From positions 11,684-75,683 of the forward strand of contig JAZNQO010000032.1 of the NCBI GenBank assembly GCA_045590215.1: a DNA stretch of 64,000 nucleotides, given 5' to 3'. Position numbers and translations under genes: made by a program. Below, piece by piece: positions 44,565 to 53,270 of this stretch (position 1 is the first letter of the stretch; each line of letters starts with the position of its first letter). The stretch is from RUG563 sp045590215 (GTDB lineage: Bacteria > Bacillota > Clostridia > Christensenellales > Aristaeellaceae). The notes beneath the pieces were generated by a model, which worked only from the letters and a program-made list of their open reading frames with translations, was not told the DNA's origin and did no database searches.

Positions 44565-45011
44565 AAAAAATCAGTGCTTTTCTTTATCGTGTCTGTCGCT
44601 TGGTTCATAATTGAAAAGTAATTTGTACGGTATATTCAGAGTGAACAGAATTTGTGCTTAACTTCGTTGGTTTGGTTGCGCAATTTTTGCGGAGCACATG
44701 TATTTACTCAAGCAGAATGATAGAATGGATAATTTGATTTGCGATTTGTGGAAAAATGCACTGTTATGATAAAAAATCATTGTGATTCAGCGCATCTTTG
44801 GATATTTATCTTTTAGACAAACGATGCTGAAAAACATATACAACGCGTTATATGCCTTTTTTGCTGTGCTCAAGTTGCTAACTGGGGCAGGCTTAAGTTT
44901 GTTGCCATGAATGTAAATGGACAAGAATCTCCTACATATATCTTTTCTCTTTTTCATGCAAAAAAGTGCGACAGCAAAACAAAAAAGTAAGAAATTTTAT
45001 GTTTGGAAATG
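44565..45011 (+). other. AT-rich intergenic region without a recognisable gene
   Basis: About 450 bp of low-GC DNA follow the broken acyltransferase. I see no ORF with an RBS and no clear terminator. It ends in the promoter of the next operon. Confidence 0.6.
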
Positions 45012-45020
45012 TGTTATAAT
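45012..45020 (+). promoter_or_regulatory. Extended -10 promoter of the LplB/YtcP operon
   Basis: TGtTATAAT is an extended -10; the -35 region (aaattt near 44992) is weak, which would suit activation by the AraC protein at 42405. Confidence 0.55.
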
Positions 45021-45077
45021 TCATATGTACTGTTTTCAGTAGCTAATAGAGTGTTTTCGTATCAAGGGAGGATTTCA

Positions 45078-46028
45078 ATGTCGCAGCAGGTACTGATGGC
45101 AAGCAAAGGTTCAATCTCATCGCGTGCAAAGCTGAAGTGGAAAAGCATTGTGCGGCATTGGGAACTTTATCTTTTGCTTTTGCCGGCGTTCCTGATTATT
45201 TTATATTTCAAGTATTATCCTCTTTATGGTGTGCAGCTTGCATTCAAGAGCATGAAACTGGGGCAAACCATAGAGCAGGCAAAATGGGTCGGGTTTAAGA
45301 ATTTCGAACGGTTCTTTACCACGGGAATGTTTGAACGCACTGTTGTAAACACATTGGTAATCGGTATCTCAGTAGTCATGACGTTTCCGCTTCCGATTAT
45401 TCTGGCTCTCATGCTGAATAACTGTGTCAGCAAACCTACAAAAAAAGTTGCGCAGACTGTAACCTATATTCCCAATCTGGTTTCGATCGCTGTTACCATG
45501 AGCATTGTGCATTTGTTCTGCGGCGGCAGCACCGGATTTATCAACATTTTCCTAAAAGCATTAGGCCAGGAAACCATTTATTTCATGGGTGAAGCAAGCT
45601 ATGTCAGGCCGCTGTATCTGATATCCGAAATATGGTCTAAAACAGGGTATAATTCCGTGGTGTATTTGGCAGCATTGGCTTCGGTAAGTCCTGATTTGAT
45701 TGAAGCATCAATGATTGATGGTTGCTCGAAAATCAAGCGAATCTGGTATATAGATTTGCCAACAATCGCGCCAACCATTGTCGTTCTGTTGATTATGAAT
45801 ATCGGTACTTTTTTCACAGCTTCCACAGAAAAAATGCTGTTGTTGCAGACGGACCTGAACCTTTCTGCTTCGGAAACCATTGGTACTTATACCTACAAAC
45901 TTGGTTTTACAAACAGGCAATATGGTTATTCGGCTGCGGTTGACCTGTTTACGAATTTGGTAAACCTGATTATGCTGATTACTGCGAATATGATTGCAAG
46001 AAAGGTTTCCGATTCGTCTTTGTTCTGA
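45078..46028 (+). CDS. LplB-type carbohydrate ABC transporter permease
   Basis: The 316-residue permease has six TM segments, beginning HWELYLLLLPAFLIILYFKYYPLYGVQLAF, with the EAA loop EASMIDGCSKIKRIWYIDLPTIAP. ATG 45078 lies after caaggaggatttca-like RBS (aaggggag type, 45064-45071); the frame opens at 45003 without one. It pairs with the next permease; no ATPase is encoded here, so a shared MsmX-like ATPase elsewhere is expected. Confidence 0.9.
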   Translation: MSQQVLMASKGSISSRAKLKWKSIVRHWELYLLLLPAFLIILYFKYYPLYGVQLAFKSMKLGQTIEQAKWVGFKNFERFFTTGMFERTVVNTLVIGISVVMTFPLPIILALMLNNCVSKPTKKVAQTVTYIPNLVSIAVTMSIVHLFCGGSTGFINIFLKALGQETIYFMGEASYVRPLYLISEIWSKTGYNSVVYLAALASVSPDLIEASMIDGCSKIKRIWYIDLPTIAPTIVVLLIMNIGTFFTASTEKMLLLQTDLNLSASETIGTYTYKLGFTNRQYGYSAAVDLFTNLVNLIMLITANMIARKVSDSSLF

Positions 46029-46063
46029 TGAAGAACAAAGTGTAATATGTCAGGAGAGAAAAT

Positions 46064-46993
46064 ATGCAAGAAAACATGGATTTAGAAAGGGGTAAAACGT
46101 TTATCAGACCCACGAAAGGGGACCGGGTACTGGATGCAATCATCATCATTTCATTGGTGATTATCTCCATTCTAGCGTTTTATCCGTTATATATCGTTCT
46201 GATTTCTTCCATCTCAGATCCTTCCTACATTAGCGCAGGTAAGGTTTGGCTATTCCCAAGAGGAATGAATCTGGAAGCGTATAAGATTTTGCTGGACACT
46301 AAGGATATTTGGGTGGGTTATCGAAACTCATTGTTTTACACAGTTCTTGGCACAGTTTTACAAATGATTGTGACCACTGCCGCTGCCTTCGCTCTTTCAT
46401 GGAAGATGCTTCCCGGCAGACGGTGGTTGAGTGCCATGATTGTTTGCTCCATGTATTTTACCGCCGGCTTGATTCCCACATATCTGGTTGTTCAGCAGGC
46501 AGGCATGATCAATACAATCTGGGCGCTGATTATCCCCGTGCTGGTGGGTCCTTATAACCTGATTATTGCCAGAAACTATTTTGAGCACTCCATTCCGGGG
46601 GATATTTATGAATCTGCCATGATGGATGGCGCCAATATGTTCCGTTGCTTCTGGCAGTTTGCCATTCCTTTGGCAAAACCCGTGCTTGCCGTAATGGTTC
46701 TGAACTTTGCCCTTGGTCATTGGAATAAGTATTTCGAAGCCATGATCTATATCAATGATGACTCTCTGCAAACCCTGCAGGTATTCATTAAACGAATCAC
46801 GATGCAAGCCACTTCAACGCTGGATAGCAGCGCAGGCAGCATCCGGTTGGAAGATGTGGTTGAACAGATGCGGAAAACACAATTGCTTAAATATGCCGTT
46901 GTTGTGGTTTCTTCTGTTCCGATGATTCTTCTGTATCCGCTGATTCAGCGGCATTTCATTCAGGGAATCATGTTAGGTTCTGTTAAGAGCTGA
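46064..46993 (+). CDS. YtcP/LplC-type carbohydrate ABC transporter permease
   Basis: The 309-residue second permease has IIISLVIISILAFYPLYIVLISSISD and the EAA loop YESAMMDGANMFRCFWQFAIPLAKPVL. The C-terminal HFIQGIMLGSVKS is typical of the YtcP group. RBS aggagag. It works with LplB and the binding protein at 47829. Confidence 0.9.
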   Translation: MQENMDLERGKTFIRPTKGDRVLDAIIIISLVIISILAFYPLYIVLISSISDPSYISAGKVWLFPRGMNLEAYKILLDTKDIWVGYRNSLFYTVLGTVLQMIVTTAAAFALSWKMLPGRRWLSAMIVCSMYFTAGLIPTYLVVQQAGMINTIWALIIPVLVGPYNLIIARNYFEHSIPGDIYESAMMDGANMFRCFWQFAIPLAKPVLAVMVLNFALGHWNKYFEAMIYINDDSLQTLQVFIKRITMQATSTLDSSAGSIRLEDVVEQMRKTQLLKYAVVVVSSVPMILLYPLIQRHFIQGIMLGSVKS

Positions 46994-47034
46994 GGATTTC
47001 TCAGTATCTACTATATTGAAAAGAGGGAAAACGA

Positions 47035-47781
47035 ATGAAAGCAAATTCCATTATCGCCATTATTCAGGCACACATGAGTTCTACTCGTCTGCCCGGTAAG
47101 GTGATGAAAGATCTGTGCGGTGAACCTGCATTGTATCGTATGATTGAGCGCGTGCGGCAGAGCAAACTTCTTACGGATATTGTTATTGCCACTTCTACTT
47201 TGCCTTGCGATGATGTGATCATTGAAGCTTGCGAAAAGTGGGGTGTTCACACCTTCCGTGGCAGCGACAGCGATGTGCTGTCCCGTTATCATGGTGCTGC
47301 CAAGATGTATCCTGCTGAAGTGTATGTACGGCTGACATCCGATTGTCCTTTGCTTGATCCCGTGACGATTGATACTGAAATCCAGTACTTCCTGGATAAT
47401 GATTATCGTTATGTCAGCGCTACTGCCGGTGGAAAATATCCTTGCACGCTGCCTGGTGGCATTGGTGGCGAAGTGTTCACGGCAGATTTGCTTGATGAAG
47501 CCATGGAAAAGTCCACAGAGGGTTATGAACACGAGCATGTAACCCCCTATATGTATTGGAAACAGGATTCTATTGGCGGTATTCCTTATAAAGAAGATGC
47601 TTCCATGTTCCGTATTACGTTGGATACGCCTGAAGATTACGAAGTGATCAAGCATGTATATGAAGCACTGTATCAGCCCGGCAATACATTTACTTTGGAA
47701 GAAATTATTGCTTATCTCAAGGCACATCCCGAAGTATGTGCCATCAATTCCATGATCGTACAGAAGAAGGTTAAGGATTAA
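47035..47781 (+). CDS. SpsF-like cytidylyltransferase
   Basis: The 248-residue nucleotidyltransferase of the SpsF/NeuA fold has IIAIIQAHMSSTRLPGKVMKDLCG and RLTSDCPLLDPVTID, with HEHVTPYMYW. Such proteins make CMP-activated acidic sugars or spore-coat polysaccharide precursors. It sits, unusually, between the permeases and their binding protein. RBS gaggg. The substrate is unknown. Confidence 0.85.
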   Translation: MKANSIIAIIQAHMSSTRLPGKVMKDLCGEPALYRMIERVRQSKLLTDIVIATSTLPCDDVIIEACEKWGVHTFRGSDSDVLSRYHGAAKMYPAEVYVRLTSDCPLLDPVTIDTEIQYFLDNDYRYVSATAGGKYPCTLPGGIGGEVFTADLLDEAMEKSTEGYEHEHVTPYMYWKQDSIGGIPYKEDASMFRITLDTPEDYEVIKHVYEALYQPGNTFTLEEIIAYLKAHPEVCAINSMIVQKKVKD

Positions 47782-47828
47782 GCTGACCGGATTCGTTACG
47801 AAATATAAAATAGAAAAGAGGAGTTCTC

Positions 47829-49499
47829 ATGCGTAAAATTCTTGCACTCGTACTGGTTGCTATCATGTTTTGCGGTTTGATTCCTGCTGCTTCTGCTGAA
47901 TGGGATGGCTGGAATCTTGAAGGCACCATGTTCCCCCTGGCTGAACCGATGAGATTCAGCGTGCTTTCCAGCGGCTACTATTTTACTGACCTGAAAGATA
48001 TCGTCAATAACAAAGATTGGCAGAATCTTCAGGAAGCAACGAATGTATACATCGATTTCGAGTTCCTCGGTGATTATACTGCTTCCGAAGTAAGAACCAA
48101 TCTGCAGAATCGTTTGTTCTCCAATGATTATGCTGATGCCATTTTCAGTGTATATCTGGACAATTTGACCGTTGCCGATATTGATGAACTGGCTATGAGC
48201 AAAAAGCTCAAGAATCTGACCCCCTATGTCAATGATCCCACAATCATGCCTTTCATGAACAAGAATGTTGTTCAGTATAACAGCAATATTCTTCGCAGCA
48301 TGCGGTCTTCTGACGGCAATATCTATTCTTTGTATGGTGTTGGCGATCTGGCTGTGTATACTTCTGGCGAAGCTCTTTTGCAGGTCAACGCTGCTTGGCT
48401 TGATGCTTGGAAAACCGCTCGTGGTCTGGATCACAGCCCCGCTACGCTGGCTGAATTTGAAGACATGCTGACCTATTTCAGAAACACTGATCTGAATGCA
48501 AATGGCGTTCAGGATGAAATTCCCTACTTCATTGCTCAGATCGGTTATCAGGGCTGCGCCACGCTGGAACATGCCATGGGTATGTATGGCATTGCCACCA
48601 AGGATAGCGCTCTGGACATGAACATCATGATCGACGATAATGGCAAATGCTTCTTTGTTCATACGACTGATATGTACAAGGAAGGTCTGAAGACCTTTGC
48701 TGACTGGTATGCCAAGGACCTGGTTTGGGATGAAATCTTCACCGGTAATGCCGAAACTGTTAATGCCATTCTTGCCGAAGCTTCCAACAAGATTGGTGTT
48801 ATCAATTGCTGCAATGAAATTTCCGGCTTTGTGACGATTCTGCCTCCTGCCATTGAAGGCTATCAGGCTCGCTATCATATGCATCCTGCTGCTCGCAAGG
48901 GCGTTGATGGACAGCCTTACGGCGTTATCATGGATACTTGTGAAAATCCCGAAGTGCTGGCTGCTTTCCTGGATCTGATGTATGATATGGAAAATAGCTT
49001 GTCTATCCGTTACGGCACGCAGGCTTGGAGCAACGGCAAACTGACCTATGGCGATGATGGTAAGATCGTGTTTAATGTTCCCGCCACCGCTCATGCCAAG
49101 GGTTCTTCCGAAATTGCCGATGAAGATCGTCCCATCTACGATTTCATCTGGGGTATGGGTATTCAGACTCTGGATATCACCAGCAAGTATTATGATCTGG
49201 ATTCTCTGTATGAAGGAAGAACCAGCGTTTTGGGTTCTCAGTTGTTCGTAGAAAACGGCATCTGGAATCCCAACAACAATATCTGGCCGCGCTGCGCCAT
49301 TCTACCCGAATACATTGATGACTTTGCTTTCATGCAGACTGACGTCAGCACCACGCTGGCTGAATATCGCGCACAGTTTGTCACCGGCAAGCTGGATGTG
49401 GATGCCGAATGGGATAATTTCCAGAACAAGCTGAAGAAGCTGGGCATTGAAGAAATGACTGATATGGTTCAGGCTTCCTATGATGCCTATATCAAGTAA
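47829..49499 (+). CDS. Extracellular carbohydrate-binding protein of the LplB/YtcP importer (LipO-like)
   Basis: The 556-residue exported protein has a signal peptide LALVLVAIMFCGLIPAASA with an SPase I site and no lipobox, which is odd for a Gram-positive binding protein. The long type-1 extracellular solute-binding fold (TNVYIDFEFLGDY, DTDLNANGVQDEIPY-like calcium loop read as RNTDLNANGVQDEIPY) is that of LipO/YtcQ proteins. RBS gaggag. The last gene of the operon, followed by a terminator. Confidence 0.87.
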   Translation: MRKILALVLVAIMFCGLIPAASAEWDGWNLEGTMFPLAEPMRFSVLSSGYYFTDLKDIVNNKDWQNLQEATNVYIDFEFLGDYTASEVRTNLQNRLFSNDYADAIFSVYLDNLTVADIDELAMSKKLKNLTPYVNDPTIMPFMNKNVVQYNSNILRSMRSSDGNIYSLYGVGDLAVYTSGEALLQVNAAWLDAWKTARGLDHSPATLAEFEDMLTYFRNTDLNANGVQDEIPYFIAQIGYQGCATLEHAMGMYGIATKDSALDMNIMIDDNGKCFFVHTTDMYKEGLKTFADWYAKDLVWDEIFTGNAETVNAILAEASNKIGVINCCNEISGFVTILPPAIEGYQARYHMHPAARKGVDGQPYGVIMDTCENPEVLAAFLDLMYDMENSLSIRYGTQAWSNGKLTYGDDGKIVFNVPATAHAKGSSEIADEDRPIYDFIWGMGIQTLDITSKYYDLDSLYEGRTSVLGSQLFVENGIWNPNNNIWPRCAILPEYIDDFAFMQTDVSTTLAEYRAQFVTGKLDVDAEWDNFQNKLKKLGIEEMTDMVQASYDAYIK

Positions 49500-49568
49500 T
49501 TAGGGTTTTCAATCAAGTAAATAGCAAATCAGGTAAAGAGCAATAATTCCATGCTTCAGCCTGTCAAG

Positions 49569-49594
49569 AAGGGCCGCATTGTGCGGCCTTTTTT
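49569..49594 (+). terminator. Terminator after the LplB/YtcP operon
   Basis: GGCCGCA (49572-49578) / TGCGGCC (49582-49588), loop ttg, A's before and T6 after. Confidence 0.85.
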
Positions 49595-49739
49595 GATTGT
49601 ATAAAGAAATCACCGTCTAGGACGGCGGTTAAAGAAAGCATGTGGTAATGAAGAATAAACGCAGACAGAATAGAACAAGATTGGTCAACAGTATAAAACT
49701 AACAGGGAGATGCATTCATAAATAAATTATCTCCGTTTT

Positions 49740-50400
49740 CCGATGCGCAATACTACTGCAGAAATTATATGTGCCTTTGGATTCAAACCCAAAGAAAACC
49801 TGCGGAAACTCTACATCAGTCCAGCCATGGAAAAAGGGCTGGTGGTGATGGGAATACCGAGTAGGACCACAAGCCGGGACGAAACGTACATTCGAGTGAG
49901 TGGGCTGACCGGCAAAAGAAGCGCGGCTCTTCGTAGGGAACGCTTCCAAAGGAGGTGTTGTTGGATTTGCACTGGGTTATCCAATAGGGGCGTGAGCGTC
50001 CTGTTGGCACACGACTTTGCATGAGATCCGGCTTGCTGGATTAGCGAGAGCAATTGCTTGCGTTTGCCGAGCGTAGTCAGCGAGCAGCTTTGCCGCTTGA
50101 TGACCGGTACAGGAAAGTGTAGTGTGTTATACCTTTTGTGCCCGCTGACGGCAGAAAGGGGTGCGCGTGGTGCGGGGCAGCACTTTCCGGCGGCAGCTGA
50201 GGTCGGGCAAGGCACGACGACGCAGTCCATTGCCTGCAATGGACAAGTGTAGCCGGCGCAGTCCTTGTGGCTGCGTTGGCTGAAGCAGAAGAGGGAGAGT
50301 ATGTGATGAAAGATCGCATGCTTTCCCTCTTCGCATGTAGGCGACAATGTCGCCGTGGGCACAAAAGGGTATATCACTCGCCGCAGCGACGGCTAGGCGT
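49740..50400 (+). ncRNA. Candidate large structured non-coding RNA
   Basis: About 660 bp hold no convincing gene but many hairpins: CTTTGG/CCAAAG (49775-49794), CCAGCC/GGCTGG (49821-49842), GAAGCG/CGCTTC (49919-49946), TTGGAT/ATCCAA (49961-49984) and ATCCGGC/GCTGGAT (50026-50041). A long-range stem TATACCTTTTGTGCCC with its complement (50128-50143 / 50357-50373, one bulge) closes a multi-branched unit. Within it are a 9-bp hairpin (50225-50244), a 20-bp hairpin with three G-U pairs (50288-50332) and GGCGAC/GTCGCC (50340-50354). The size resembles ornate large RNAs (ROOL, GOLLD, OLE), but I could not match a consensus. The strand is assumed; a structured DNA origin is the alternative. Confidence 0.6.
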
Positions 50401-50402
50401 TG

Positions 50403-51224
50403 TCACTTCGCAGGTTTCGTAATCAGCGGAAGCATGGCAGCTCGTAAAGCTTCTTTGTGATGCTCTTCGATAACCCGGGAATCTGCCGTGTCCAGCATTG
50501 CTTCCACCATCTGCTCCGGTGTGATTTTCGTGATACTTCTTGTACCGCGCTTTTGCAGATTCTTGATCAGTGTTCGCATCGTGTTGGTGGTTAGTTTCTG
50601 TGTCTGCGCAATATAAGTATCAGCACCATCACGCAGATCTTTGACAAGGCGCAGGAAAGTTGCCGCCATGGCTGCGGTGTCTGTCTGACCTTCCGGCATT
50701 TTGAGTGCGGCAATATTCTGTTCCACAAATTGGGCTGCTTGTGAATGGCAAGGATTTTTGTTTCCGATATTCTGAAGCAGCTTTCCCATATTATCGATCA
50801 TTGTGTTGACCCCTGCGATACCGGCGGCAATGGTTGCATCCTTGAATTGAGCAATCTGTTTGACCAATGTGGCGAACTCGGGATGCTCGATCAGCTGACT
50901 GACGATAACCGGATCAACTTCCCTGGTATACAGAAGCTCAGCCGCCCTGGCACTCAGACCCAAGGTTTCGATATTATAGTTTGTTCGGTAGGGGATATCC
51001 GTTTCGCCGAGAATAAAATCGATGGATACGCCCAAGGCTCTGGCTGACTTGATAACATTATCTGTTGAAAACTTTTCTGTTTCTCCGTTCATATATCGGC
51101 TGAAAGCCCCTTTGGACAGGCCGATTTTTTCTGCAAGTTGAGCCTGCGTCATTCCTTTTTCCTGTAGCAGGTCGTGAATACGGTTTCGGCAATCGCCTGG
51201 TAAGTATTCATGAATCTTATCCAT
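50403..51224 (-). CDS. XRE-family helix-turn-helix regulator
   Basis: The 273-residue protein has an N-terminal lambda-Cro-type HTH (NRIHDLLQEKGMTQAQLAEKIGLSKGAFSRYMNG within residues 13-50) and a C-terminal helical region of unknown family. ATG 51224 follows gaggtg by 8 nt; the frame opens at 51353 without an RBS. It is divergent from the relaxase gene and probably controls mobilization or excision of the island. Confidence 0.85.
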   Translation of the reverse strand: MDKIHEYLPGDCRNRIHDLLQEKGMTQAQLAEKIGLSKGAFSRYMNGETEKFSTDNVIKSARALGVSIDFILGETDIPYRTNYNIETLGLSARAAELLYTREVDPVIVSQLIEHPEFATLVKQIAQFKDATIAAGIAGVNTMIDNMGKLLQNIGNKNPCHSQAAQFVEQNIAALKMPEGQTDTAAMAATFLRLVKDLRDGADTYIAQTQKLTTNTMRTLIKNLQKRGTRSITKITPEQMVEAMLDTADSRVIEEHHKEALRAAMLPLITKPAK

Positions 51225-51411
51225 TAAAAAATCACCTCGTTTCTTCGGTAACATAACGAATCGGCATGTAAATTTGTTCCATCCTTCTTGCATTTTTGCA
51301 AGTCGGGATGGACTTTTTTGATTCTGCTTGCAAATCAGCCGGAATTCAAGCATAGATTCTACACCTATTTTACAATGAGCCTCGATGAGCGCACATCAAT
51401 CTGTTTTCGGG

Positions 51412-51428
51412 ATGCAGGCTGCATCCGA
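51412..51428 (+). repeat. Perfect inverted repeat upstream of mobV (candidate oriT element)
   Basis: GGATGCAG-G-CTGCATCC lies about 25 bp before the relaxase start, in the gap where MobV-type elements usually carry their nick site. It could also be a regulator operator. Confidence 0.4.
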
Positions 51429-51452
51429 TATTAACAGCGAAAGGAGAAAGAA

Positions 51453-52448
51453 ATGGCTAAAGGTATGTATTCGATTCTTCAGTTTGAGAAACATCAGGGC
51501 TATCCGGCCAAGAAGATCGAAGATCATCATGAACGCAACAAAGAGATTTATGCCAGCAATTCGGACATAGACCATGGAAAAACAGGGCTGAACTTTCACA
51601 TCATCAGGCCGCAGGGCAAGTATTACACCGAAATTCAGCACCGGATCAATGATGCGAAATGCCGCACACGCAAGGACAGCGTACGATTTGTGGACACGCT
51701 GCTGTCAGCCAGCCCGGAGTTTTTTGAAGGGATAATGGGGAAAGAAGTCCTTGCTTACTTTACCCACGCCAGCCGCTTCATGGAGGCACGCATCGGGCGG
51801 CAGAATATTATTTCAGCGGTGGTTCACATGGATGAAAAGACGCCGTACATGCATTTGGTGTTTGTGCCGCTGACCGACGATCATCGGCTTTGTGCCAGAG
51901 ATATCATCGGCAATCGCAAGCAATTGATTGCATGGCAGGATGATTTCTGGAAGCACATGGCCACGAAATTTTCGGAACTGGAAAGGGGCGAAAGTGCAAG
52001 CCTTACCGGCCGTACCCATATCCCCACCCGGCTTTTCAAAGAAGCAGTGCACCTGAACCAATTGCGGGATCAGCTGATGGAGCTTCTTTCAGAAGTGACG
52101 CCCTTCAATAAGGGCAAAAAGACGGTGGAAATTGAAAAGCTTTTGTCCCGGTACATTCCCGGTGTGGAGCAGATGCGCACCCGGCTGAAAAAGTACGAAG
52201 GGGCGTTCCGGGAAATGAAACAGGAGCAGGAAGCCTTGCTGCAAAAACTGGAAGACAGTAAGGAAAGCACGGTGGAGAAAATGGCGATTCTGAAGAAACT
52301 GAATGAGTATGAGGAATTGCAGCGGACGGTGCATTACGTACCGCCGGAAATTATGGAAGCTGCACGGCAAATGAAGCGGATAAATAACCAAAAATCGGTA
52401 AAAACTATTGGAAAAGGAGCGTGGATGCATGCAGCTGAAAGTAAATGA
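51453..52448 (+). CDS. mobV: MobV/Pre-family relaxase (mobilization protein)
   Basis: The 331-residue protein has the Mob_Pre N-terminus (ILQFEKHQGYPAKKIEDHHERN, with the Arg-Asn pair) and the metal site AVVHMDEKTPYMHLVFVP (HxDE...PxxH), followed by a coiled-coil-rich C-terminus from about residue 235. It nicks the element's oriT for transfer by a helper conjugation machine. RBS gaaaggaga. It is shorter than plasmid Pre proteins (about 400). Its end overlaps the next small gene by 20 bp. Confidence 0.92.
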   Translation: MAKGMYSILQFEKHQGYPAKKIEDHHERNKEIYASNSDIDHGKTGLNFHIIRPQGKYYTEIQHRINDAKCRTRKDSVRFVDTLLSASPEFFEGIMGKEVLAYFTHASRFMEARIGRQNIISAVVHMDEKTPYMHLVFVPLTDDHRLCARDIIGNRKQLIAWQDDFWKHMATKFSELERGESASLTGRTHIPTRLFKEAVHLNQLRDQLMELLSEVTPFNKGKKTVEIEKLLSRYIPGVEQMRTRLKKYEGAFREMKQEQEALLQKLEDSKESTVEKMAILKKLNEYEELQRTVHYVPPEIMEAARQMKRINNQKSVKTIGKGAWMHAAESK

Positions 52449-52695
52449 ACAGACCAAGATCGTCCAGATCTGGATGACCAATGATGAGAAAGATGATCCC
52501 CGGGCCCAGGCTAAAATGAAGGAACTGTGCGCCCAGTACAAAGAAAAAAAGTACCTGGTGGCCGTCTTCTATTCTGGTAAAAACGAACTGTACCCCAGCA
52601 TCCTGGATCTGCTGGCCTACAACAAGCGAAAGTGTGCCGAGGCTACAGCACAGCGAACACAAAACCCGAGAAAAGCGGTGGGGATGGATAGGTAA
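52429..52695 (+). CDS. Small hypothetical protein linked to mobV
   Basis: The 88-residue cytoplasmic protein (QLKVNEQTKIVQIWMTNDEK..., YLVAVFYSGKNELYPSILDLLAYN) has no family I can name. ATG 52429 lies 9 nt after aaaggag and inside the 3' end of mobV, so it is translated with it and may be an accessory of mobilization. A terminator follows at once. Confidence 0.7.
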   Translation: MQLKVNEQTKIVQIWMTNDEKDDPRAQAKMKELCAQYKEKKYLVAVFYSGKNELYPSILDLLAYNKRKCAEATAQRTQNPRKAVGMDR

Positions 52696-52696
52696 C

Positions 52697-52724
52697 AAAA
52701 AAGGGAGTAATAGCTCCCTTTTTT
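52697..52724 (+). terminator. Terminator after the mobilization operon
   Basis: AAAAAAGGGAG / CTCCCTTTTTT around a short TAATAG loop. The symmetric A and T runs let it work in both directions. Confidence 0.85.
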
Positions 52725-52913
52725 GTTGTCTTCCTTTTTTACCAAGAAAAAAGCAGAAATAGATCAGGAAAATGCAGACCCAGTATTTTTATTGGGTGCA
52801 TCAATTATTTCTTCTTGCAGCCAAGCTCATTAAATAATTTTGTTAAACATTAGGTGTTGTATTCAATAAACATTTTTATGCCATATGTTTACCAAAGTGC
52901 TCTATTGTGGAAA

Positions 52914-53243
52914 TTAAAGAATCCGTCCTAATTTTTCCAACCGTGCGGAAATAGATCCGACTGTTCGTTTGAAATGAACAGATAGTTCTTTTCGGGAGCA
53001 GCCAGAATCAAACATACGGCACAGTTCAACATCATCTTCTTCTGTCCAAGGTTTACCGCTGTTTTCGGGCAATGTTCTTTTGTTGCTGCAAGGTGTGGTT
53101 TCCAATGCTCGCAGAACGGTATTGATTGCACGGACAACAACCAGCTGATTACTGCTGTCGCTATCCGGCAGGATTTCACCGGTTATGGGATGGATGCCGT
53201 TGGAAAGAACGGTGAGAATGTGTTTTGCATGTTCGAGATCCAT
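52914..53243 (-). CDS. Small HTH-like hypothetical protein
   Basis: The 109-residue protein has a C-terminal SANT/Myb-like or HTH pattern (KPWTEEDDVELCRMFDSG, followed by KELSVHFKRTVGSISARLEKLG), known from short bacterial proteins often seen next to mobile genes. RBS caggaggt precedes the ATG at 53243. It follows hipA by 27 bp on the same strand, so it is probably in the hipBA operon. Confidence 0.7.
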   Translation of the reverse strand: MDLEHAKHILTVLSNGIHPITGEILPDSDSSNQLVVVRAINTVLRALETTPCSNKRTLPENSGKPWTEEDDVELCRMFDSGCSRKELSVHFKRTVGSISARLEKLGRIL

Positions 53244-53270
53244 GGTGTACCTCCTGATTGATCGGTTTGT

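Noticed and set aside
45003..45077. Upstream N-terminal extension of the LplB permease.
   Set aside because: It contains the extended -10 promoter and has no RBS; the start at 45078 has both the RBS and the family N-terminus.
50281..50340. Hairpin with a GAAAG loop resembling group II intron domain V.
   Set aside because: The stem is a continuous 20 bp without the 2-nt bulge and catalytic triad of domain V, there is no reverse transcriptase, and no GUGYG-type 5' end was found.
49743..50377. Overlapping open frames on both strands across the structured region.
   Set aside because: They lack ribosome binding sites and family motifs, are rich in Cys, Arg and Pro, and overlap each other on opposite strands, as expected for structured GC-rich non-coding DNA.
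52914..53243. Excisionase for the serine recombinase.
   Set aside because: The HTH-like pattern is too weak, and its position at the end of the hipBA operon gives no support for a directionality factor.
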